Shown here piece by piece: positions 1 through 3,431 of a DNA stretch of 7,596 nucleotides. Origin of the DNA: an uncultured Eubacteriales bacterium. Lineage in GTDB: Bacteria; Bacillota; Clostridia; Christensenellales; Borkfalkiaceae. The position numbers were made by a program, and so were the translations under genes. Every line of letters starts with the position of its first letter. Within the stretch, counting starts at the first letter, position 1. The notes under the pieces are model-generated. The model searched no databases and was not told where the DNA came from. It saw only the letters and a program-made list of their open reading frames with translations. The stretch spans positions 1-7,596 of the forward strand of contig UQZE01000100.1 of the NCBI GenBank assembly GCA_900545325.1, in the 5' to 3' direction.

Positions 1-81
1 AATAAAAACGCCTCCGTAAACGTGATTTGCGGACAAACAGGCCTCGGGCAAAAGGGCCGTTTCCGCAAAACTGCGGAGGCG
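1..81 (-). terminator. Nested hairpin followed by a T-run (terminator-like structure)
   Basis: Read on the minus strand, three inverted repeats lie one inside another. The outer helix pairs CGCCTCCG (81-74) with CGGAGGCG (16-9), 8 bp perfect. The middle helix pairs TTTGCGGA (69-62) with TCCGCAAA (33-26), 8 bp perfect. The inner helix pairs GGCC (58-55) with GGCC (43-40). The outer 3' arm is followed directly by TTTTTATT (8-1), as in an intrinsic terminator. The opposite strand has no T-run, so the orientation is minus. A competing short hairpin, CCGCA-GTTT-TGCGG (76-63), uses bases from both outer helices. The stem is longer and more interrupted than a usual terminator, so it may belong to a structured RNA or leader. 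What lies past position 1 is not visible. Confidence 0.4.
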
Positions 82-94
82 AAGTATTGAAAGC

Positions 95-117
95 AAAAAA
101 CCCGCCGTTGCCGACGG
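95..117 (-). terminator. Rho-independent terminator, minus strand
   Basis: On the minus strand a 6-bp stem, CCGTCG (117-112) with CGGCGG (107-102), includes one G-U pair and closes a GCAA (GNRA) tetraloop. It is followed by G and six T (100-95). This is a good intrinsic terminator. It would end a transcript from the promoter at 284-313, or read-through from the S component/kinase operon whose last stop codon is at 330. The plus-strand version has a mismatch in the stem and no T-run, so minus is the functional direction. Confidence 0.6.
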
Positions 118-277
118 AAAGAAAATAATAACCCCGTTTTCAAAAAACAGGCGAATGCCACGCTCGTTGCCTCTGACCTCCTTAATGAAAAGGCTCTGCA
201 TATCAACGTAGACCAAAATGGCTTCTTATCATTATTTGTGGAGCAATTCTTCTTTCCTATCGTACAGGGCAGGCTTT
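95..277 (-). ncRNA. Candidate small structured RNA or leader of unknown class
   Basis: This stretch is bounded by a promoter-like element whose predicted start is near 277 and by the terminator ending near 95, giving a transcript of about 180 nt. A purine-rich segment GGAAAGAAGA (257-248) can pair with TTTTCTTTCC (125-116) over 10 bp including one G-U, bringing the ends together. AAATAAT just inside it can pair with ATTATTT just inside the other arm. A short hairpin CCTT/AAGG lies near 190, and a weak hairpin followed by six T lies near 141-172. The 3' helix arm shares two bases with the terminator stem, so the two may compete. No tmRNA, SRP RNA, RNase P or T-box signature was found. The length and end-pairing resemble 6S RNA, but I cannot confirm that. 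It could equally be an untranslated leader of a gene beyond position 1. Confidence 0.28.
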
Positions 278-283
278 TATTTT

Positions 284-313
284 AGTATACAACAATTTTT
301 TAAGGAAATGCAA
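284..313 (-). promoter_or_regulatory. Sigma-A-like promoter, minus strand, downstream of the kinase gene
   Basis: On the minus strand, TTGCAT (313-308) and TATACT (289-284) are separated by 18 bases. A transcription start is predicted near 277. The element begins 16 bases past the stop codon of the preceding kinase gene (330). It reads into DNA without a convincing coding sequence, which is why a small RNA or long leader is proposed there. Confidence 0.45.
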
Positions 314-329
314 CTTTTTTGCGGCGGGT

Positions 330-1145
330 TTATAAATTTTTTAAAAGGGGCGCAAAATCCACGCCGTGCACGCCCGCGATTTCCCGTTGTATGCTGCGCT
401 CGATACACGCGGAAACGAACGCGCCCGCTTTATCCGCCGCGCTTTCGCACCTTTCGCCGTTCAGTACGTAACCTAAAAAGACCGAGGCGAACAGATCTCC
501 CGTGCCCGAATACGATCTTTCTAAACAACGGCTTTCGGACAGGTGCCGCCCGCTTTCGAACGCGCAGGCGTTAAAGAGCCTGCCGCCGGATTTTACGCCC
601 GTTACCACTACGTTTTTCGCGCCTGCCGCCCGCAGTTTTTCCGCGAGGGAAAACACCTTTTCGATAAGGGCGTTTTCGCCGTCCGCCGAAAGTACGTCGG
701 CGTAACTTTCTCCGCACAGCAGGCAGCATTCCGTCAGGTTCGGCGTGAGATAGTCGGCGCGCGGCACGACCGCCGCGTAGCGCGCGACAAAGCTTTCGTC
801 AAAACACTTGTACAGTTTTCCGTCGTCGCCGAGCACGGGGTCGAACAAAAATTTCGCGCCGTATTCCTCTGCGAGCGCGGCGGCCTTTTCGGGCAGCGCT
901 TTCGAGGGCGTGAAACCGAGGTAAACGCAATCCGTCTTTTCGCCGTTTTTGCGCCATTCTCTCAAAAAATCGTCGAAATATCGGGTGCAGTCCGCCATGA
1001 AATAGCTGTCGTAAGCGGTCTGGTTGGATAAAATCGCGGTCGGAAAAGGGTGCGTTTCGTGTCCGAGCGCCGCGAGCGCGGGAATCGCCGCGCACAGGGA
1101 ACAGTTTCCGAATCCGGAAAGGTCATTGATCAGCGTTATCTTCAT
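330..1145 (-). CDS. pdxK: Pyridoxal/pyridoxamine kinase (PdxK/PdxY family, ribokinase fold)
   Basis: A 271-residue cytoplasmic kinase of the ribokinase-like superfamily, expected to phosphorylate pyridoxal, pyridoxamine or pyridoxine with ATP in vitamin B6 salvage. Visible motifs are the N-terminal INDLSGFGNCSL (6-17), PFPTAILSNQT (33-43), DPVLGDDGKLY (102-112), TPNLTE (134-139), VTGVKSGG (181-188) and the catalytic loop SGTGDLF (213-219) with the likely base Asp217. The arrangement matches clostridial pyridoxamine kinases in order and length. The ATG at 1145 is chosen because GGAGG lies six bases upstream and the family starts at this MKIT-type strand; 35 more open codons upstream only mirror the preceding gene. 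The gene overlaps the S-component gene by 23 bases, so translation is probably coupled and both fall under the FMN riboswitch. Specificity for B6, rather than another small heterocyclic alcohol such as hydroxymethylpyrimidine, is inferred from family resemblance. Confidence 0.85.
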   Translation of the reverse strand: MKITLINDLSGFGNCSLCAAIPALAALGHETHPFPTAILSNQTAYDSYFMADCTRYFDDFLREWRKNGEKTDCVYLGFTPSKALPEKAAALAEEYGAKFLFDPVLGDDGKLYKCFDESFVARYAAVVPRADYLTPNLTECCLLCGESYADVLSADGENALIEKVFSLAEKLRAAGAKNVVVTGVKSGGRLFNACAFESGRHLSESRCLERSYSGTGDLFASVFLGYVLNGERCESAADKAGAFVSACIERSIQREIAGVHGVDFAPLLKNL

Positions 1146-1722
1146 GCTTTTCCTCCGTCGGCGGGGTGTGTTCGCTTTCGGGCAAGGGCTTGCAGAGCAC
1201 ATTGTCCGTGAGCGTGCGCAGGGCATTGATGCGCGAGAGCACAAGCGCAAGCACGTAAGCCGCCGCTACGCTGAGCGCGCCCTGTATGCAGTCGCTCGGC
1301 ACGTCGGTAAATCCCGTGATAAAGCTCTTGCCCAGAATGGAATTGGTCAGAAAGTAGCCCAGTATCATTTCGAGCGCGGCGACGATAAATCCGGCGACGA
1401 GCGACGCGTGGCGGTTGAGTTTTGCGCCGATAAGCGCTTTTGCGACCAGCCCCGCGAGAAAACCTTCCAGTCCCTTGACGACGAGCGTAAAGGGGGCGTA
1501 CACGGTGTAGCCGAGCAGAATGTCGCCCAGCATGGAGCCTATCCCGCCCGATATGGCGGCGAATACGGGGCCGAACAGGGCCGCGCCGAGCATGATAAAC
1601 GTGTCGCCGAGGTTGGTGTAGCCCATACCGTTCGGCACGCTTAAATACATCGTCGTTACCATGACGAGCGCCGTGAATACCGCCAGGAAGGTGATGCGTT
1701 TCGTGGTGAAGTAACCTTTCAT
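1123..1722 (-). CDS. ECF transporter S component (vitamin uptake; riboflavin or B6-type substrate)
   Basis: A 199-residue integral membrane protein with about six hydrophobic segments, the size of substrate-binding (S) components of energy-coupling factor transporters. The diagnostic stretch runs from about residue 36 to 92: TNLGDTFIMLGAALFGP, then SGGIGSMLGDILLGY (58-72), then YAPFTLVVKGLEGFLAGL. This resembles the COG4720/PF07155 S-component family more than classical RibU. The last 20 or so residues are a charged, Pro/Glu-rich cytoplasmic tail. No ATPase or EcfT gene is in the window, so it probably shares an ECF module encoded elsewhere. The ATG at 1722 has GGGAGG six bases upstream. The FMN riboswitch argues for riboflavin uptake, while the overlapping pyridoxal-type kinase argues for a B6 vitamer. 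I leave the symbol blank because the sequence alone does not decide between them. Confidence 0.85.
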   Translation of the reverse strand: MKGYFTTKRITFLAVFTALVMVTTMYLSVPNGMGYTNLGDTFIMLGAALFGPVFAAISGGIGSMLGDILLGYTVYAPFTLVVKGLEGFLAGLVAKALIGAKLNRHASLVAGFIVAALEMILGYFLTNSILGKSFITGFTDVPSDCIQGALSVAAAYVLALVLSRINALRTLTDNVLCKPLPESEHTPPTEEKHEDNADQ

Positions 1723-1753
1723 AAAAAACCTCCCGAAGCGGTAACCTCGGGAG
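1723..1753 (-). terminator. FMN riboswitch expression platform: terminator hairpin overlapping the SD
   Basis: On the minus strand CTCCCGA (1753-1747) pairs with TCGGGAG (1736-1730), a 7-bp stem with a 10-base loop. G and then six T (1728-1723) follow, and the ATG of the S-component gene comes next. The SD GGGAGG (1734-1729) lies almost wholly in the 3' arm, so the same hairpin can terminate transcription and hide the ribosome site. TTCGGG (1785-1780), just after the aptamer, can pair with CCCGAG (1751-1746) and would act as an antiterminator. A separate GC-rich hairpin, CGCCCGC/GCGGGCG (1793-1774), lies between the aptamer and the terminator. Confidence 0.75.
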
Positions 1754-1808
1754 TAAAAAAGCTTGCGTCAAAACGCCCGCCCGAATGCGGGCGCGGCGTA
1801 AAACATAA

Positions 1809-1934
1809 GCAACTTTCCCATTCAGACTTTACTGGCGGTTGCGGAATCTCACCGCAATCGGCTGTTGGGGCTGTCGGACTCGTTCTTTGAAAGACATTAC
1901 CGCCGGTCGGGGATTTCACCCTGCCCAAAGTTAC
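1809..1934 (-). promoter_or_regulatory. FMN riboswitch aptamer (RFN element)
   Basis: Read on the minus strand, the conserved RFN landmarks occur in order: GGGCAGGGTG, then TCCCCGACCGGCGGTAAT, AGTCCGACAG, GCGGTGAGATTCCGC, CCGCCAGTAAAGTCTG and AATGGGAAAG. The closing P1 helix pairs GTAACTTT (1934-1927) with AAAGTTGC (1816-1809) over 8 bp including one G-U. This is a full-length aptamer that binds flavin mononucleotide. With the downstream terminator/SD hairpin it is expected to switch the S component/kinase operon off when FMN is abundant. The identification rests on conserved sequence blocks and is firm; the OFF direction is inferred from the platform. Confidence 0.95.
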
Positions 1935-1953
1935 CGTTATTGAATTTGAACCC

Positions 1954-1982
1954 ATCATACGCCGACGGGAGCCGTTTGTCAA
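1954..1982 (-). promoter_or_regulatory. Strong sigma-A promoter for the FMN-riboswitch operon
   Basis: On the minus strand a perfect TTGACA (1982-1977) and TATGAT (1959-1954) are separated by exactly 17 bases. The predicted start near 1947 lies about 13 bases before the aptamer P1 helix, as expected for a riboswitch leader. The promoter begins only 10 bases after the GrpB-family gene's stop codon (1993), with no terminator between them. Confidence 0.85.
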
Positions 1983-1992
1983 CTGTTTGAAG

Positions 1993-2511
1993 TTATTTTC
2001 CGTAAAATTTCAGCGCGGCCTTTTCCAGTTCTTTCATAAACGCCGCTTTGCCGTCGCAATAAGATTCTATATCGTACGGAAAGCGTGCGGCGAGCGCGCG
2101 TTTCAGTTCGCCGTATTTTTCCGCCGTCTGCGGATGGGCGCGGAGATAGTCGCGCACGGCGAGATGCCGCGCGATGTCTTTTTCGGAGGAAACGCCGAAG
2201 ATATGGAGCTGATGGGTGCGCTCGTCCCCGCCCTTGCGGAAATACCGCCTGCCCGCTATGCCGAATTCTCCCATAGCCTCGTAGCCGATTTCTTCGAAAC
2301 GGGCGTTGAAACCGTCCGCGCGGGAAACGTCCTTCACCACGGGCATGATGTCTATGATCGGTTTCGCCGCCAGGCCCTTTACCGCGGTGCTGCCTATATG
2401 GTGGATCGCAACGAGTTCTCCGCCGAGGATTTCCTCGATCAGCCTCGCCTCCCGATTGAATTTTTCCTCCCATGCGGGGTCGTAGCCGACGATTTCGATA
2501 TGCTGCGCCAT
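1993..2511 (-). CDS. GrpB family protein (UPF0157, nucleotidyltransferase-fold)
   Basis: A 172-residue soluble protein matching the GrpB/UPF0157 family. The start resembles the family (IEIVGYDPAWEEKF, 5-18), and the core is HHIGSTAVKGLAAKPIIDIM (37-56), whose GS pair and Asp54 fit the nucleotidyltransferase fold. The central HQLHIF segment and the C-terminal HLAVRDYLRAHPQTAEKYGELK helix are also typical. The length is normal for the stand-alone family; elsewhere this domain can be fused to dephospho-CoA kinase. The biochemical role is not established, so none is assigned. The start codon follows the SDR stop with one base between (TGA-A-ATG). The SD-like AAGGACG (2527-2521) lies inside the SDR gene, so the protein is probably made by translational coupling. 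The name GrpB does not imply a link to the GrpE chaperone. Confidence 0.88.
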   Translation of the reverse strand: MAQHIEIVGYDPAWEEKFNREARLIEEILGGELVAIHHIGSTAVKGLAAKPIIDIMPVVKDVSRADGFNARFEEIGYEAMGEFGIAGRRYFRKGGDERTHQLHIFGVSSEKDIARHLAVRDYLRAHPQTAEKYGELKRALAARFPYDIESYCDGKAAFMKELEKAALKFYGK

Positions 2512-2512
2512 T

Positions 2513-3331
2513 TCAGAAAACGTCCTTGAATATATCCATATTGCTCTTTTTCAAAACGCCGCGGATGGCGTTTGCGGTCAGACGGGGGAACAGGCGGTAA
2601 AAAAAGTTCATGGCTTTCGCGTCCGCGCCCGTAACGATATACGTCTTTTTCCGTTTCAGCTTTTTCAGTATGCGTTTCACCGCCTTGTCCACGGGCATGG
2701 TTACGGCGTCTATCAGCTTGCTGTCCGCGTTCCGTTTCTGGTGCGAAAATATCGCCGTTTTGGTGAAGCCGGGATAGACGCCCGCTATGTATATTTCGCC
2801 CTTATAGTCCATGGCAAGACATTCCGTAAAGCTTTTGAGCGCCGCTTTGGACGCCGAATAGAGCGCCGTTCCCGCCACGGGCGCGAGGGCGGCGGAACTC
2901 GAAACGTTCACAACCGCGGGCGCCGCGGATTTTTTCAATAGCGGCAGAAAGGCGTGAAAGGAATATACGCAGGAAAGATAGTTGGTGGAAAGAATGTTCT
3001 CCGCCTCCTTTACGGAGTGCTTTTCCGCCTTGCCGAAGGGGAGCAGATAGCCCGCGTTGTTTACGAGCATATCGGGCGCGAAACCCTCTTTTTCCAGCTT
3101 TTCGGCAAAGGCCCGCCAGCTCTTTTCGTCGCTCACGTCGAAGAGTGCGTAGCGGAAATTCTTTCCGTTTTTGAGGGAATTTTTCAACTCTTCGAGCCGC
3201 TCTTCGTTCCTGCCCGCGCCGTAGACTTCGCAGCCGTATTCGTCGACGAGGCGTTTCACGAGCTCGCGGCCGATGCCGCTCGAAGCGCCGCTGACGACGG
3301 CGCGCAGTTTTTTCAATGGATATTTTGCCAT
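2513..3331 (-). CDS. SDR family NAD(P)-dependent oxidoreductase (classical short-chain dehydrogenase)
   Basis: A 272-residue classical short-chain dehydrogenase/reductase. The Rossmann dinucleotide motif SGASSGIG spans 14-21. GAGR (38-41), with Arg41 after the second strand, suggests a preference for NADP(H). DVSD (65-68), NNAG (91-94), Asn117, Ser145 and YSASK (158-162) supply the Asn-Ser-Tyr-Lys catalytic tetrad, and PGFTKT (187-192) follows. The enzyme should be active, but the substrate cannot be read from sequence. The C-terminal 50 residues are basic and partly hydrophobic (MNFFYRLFPRL), which could touch membrane or lipid. The ATG at 3331 fits the family start and is the last Met before the Rossmann motif; upstream in-frame codons run across the promoter. 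There is no SD, because the -10 box is six bases upstream. The GrpB-family gene follows after one base, so the two form an operon. Confidence 0.9.
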   Translation of the reverse strand: MAKYPLKKLRAVVSGASSGIGRELVKRLVDEYGCEVYGAGRNEERLEELKNSLKNGKNFRYALFDVSDEKSWRAFAEKLEKEGFAPDMLVNNAGYLLPFGKAEKHSVKEAENILSTNYLSCVYSFHAFLPLLKKSAAPAVVNVSSSAALAPVAGTALYSASKAALKSFTECLAMDYKGEIYIAGVYPGFTKTAIFSHQKRNADSKLIDAVTMPVDKAVKRILKKLKRKKTYIVTGADAKAMNFFYRLFPRLTANAIRGVLKKSNMDIFKDVF

Positions 3332-3337
3332 AAAAAC

Positions 3338-3366
3338 ATCATAGCACACCGCGCGGGAAATTGCAA
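3338..3366 (-). promoter_or_regulatory. Extended -10 promoter for the SDR/GrpB operon (predicted leaderless)
   Basis: On the minus strand TTGCAA (3366-3361) and TATGAT (3343-3338) are 17 bases apart, with the extended -10 element TGC directly before TATGAT. Only six bases (3337-3332) separate the -10 box from the ATG at 3331, so the transcript should begin at or within a base or two of the start codon. No SD is present. Confidence 0.7.
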
Positions 3367-3384
3367 TTATAACGGCGGTTTTCC

Positions 3385-3413
3385 TTGAAAAAACGGTCGG
3401 CTTGTGGTAAAAT
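3385..3413 (+). promoter_or_regulatory. Extended -10 sigma-A promoter for pcrA-ligA
   Basis: TTGAAA (3385-3390) and TAAAAT (3408-3413) are separated by 17 bases, with TGG just before the -10 box giving the extended TGn element. The predicted start near 3420 leaves a 5' leader of only about 12 bases, with the SD GGAG (3421-3424) at or next to the RNA end. It stands back-to-back with the SDR promoter; the two -35 boxes are 18 bases apart. Confidence 0.78.
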
Positions 3414-3431
3414 GAAATGCGGAGAAAGAAA

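Noticed and set aside
1..90. Plus-strand frame open from the left edge to a TGA at 88-90, possibly a gene's 3' end
   Set aside because: Only 29 codons are visible, they match nothing known to me, and most of their bases form the nested inverted repeats. No plus-strand terminator follows.
1..201. Open minus-strand frame beginning MQSLFIKEV and running off the window edge (67 codons)
   Set aside because: It has no SD, its start codon overlaps the stop of another tiny frame, and it runs through a strong terminator stem plus two T-runs that create Phe-rich stretches. I recognise no domain. A gene beginning here cannot be excluded without sequence beyond position 1.
95..277. Assignment of the candidate RNA to 6S, SRP, tmRNA, RNase P or T-box
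   Set aside because: The SRP, tmRNA, RNase P and T-box consensus motifs are missing. 6S RNA rests only on length and end pairing, which is not enough for a name.
218..1095. Plus- and minus-strand ORFs of 60-160 codons overlapping the kinase gene
   Set aside because: They mirror the kinase reading frame, have no SD and give Arg-rich, low-complexity proteins with no family features.
1024..1771. 206-codon plus-strand ORF and 209-codon minus-strand ORF over the S-component gene
   Set aside because: Both are shadow frames. The S-component frame has a membrane protein profile, an SD and a riboswitch, whereas these give Arg/His-rich translations.
1719..1982. 87-codon minus-strand ORF across the FMN riboswitch
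   Set aside because: The region is a conserved aptamer and expression platform. The ORF begins at the promoter and has no SD.
3417..3431. ATG at 3417 as the pcrA start, adding MRRKK
   Set aside because: It lies at or before the predicted transcription start and has no SD, while GGAG precedes the ATG at 3432 at ideal spacing.
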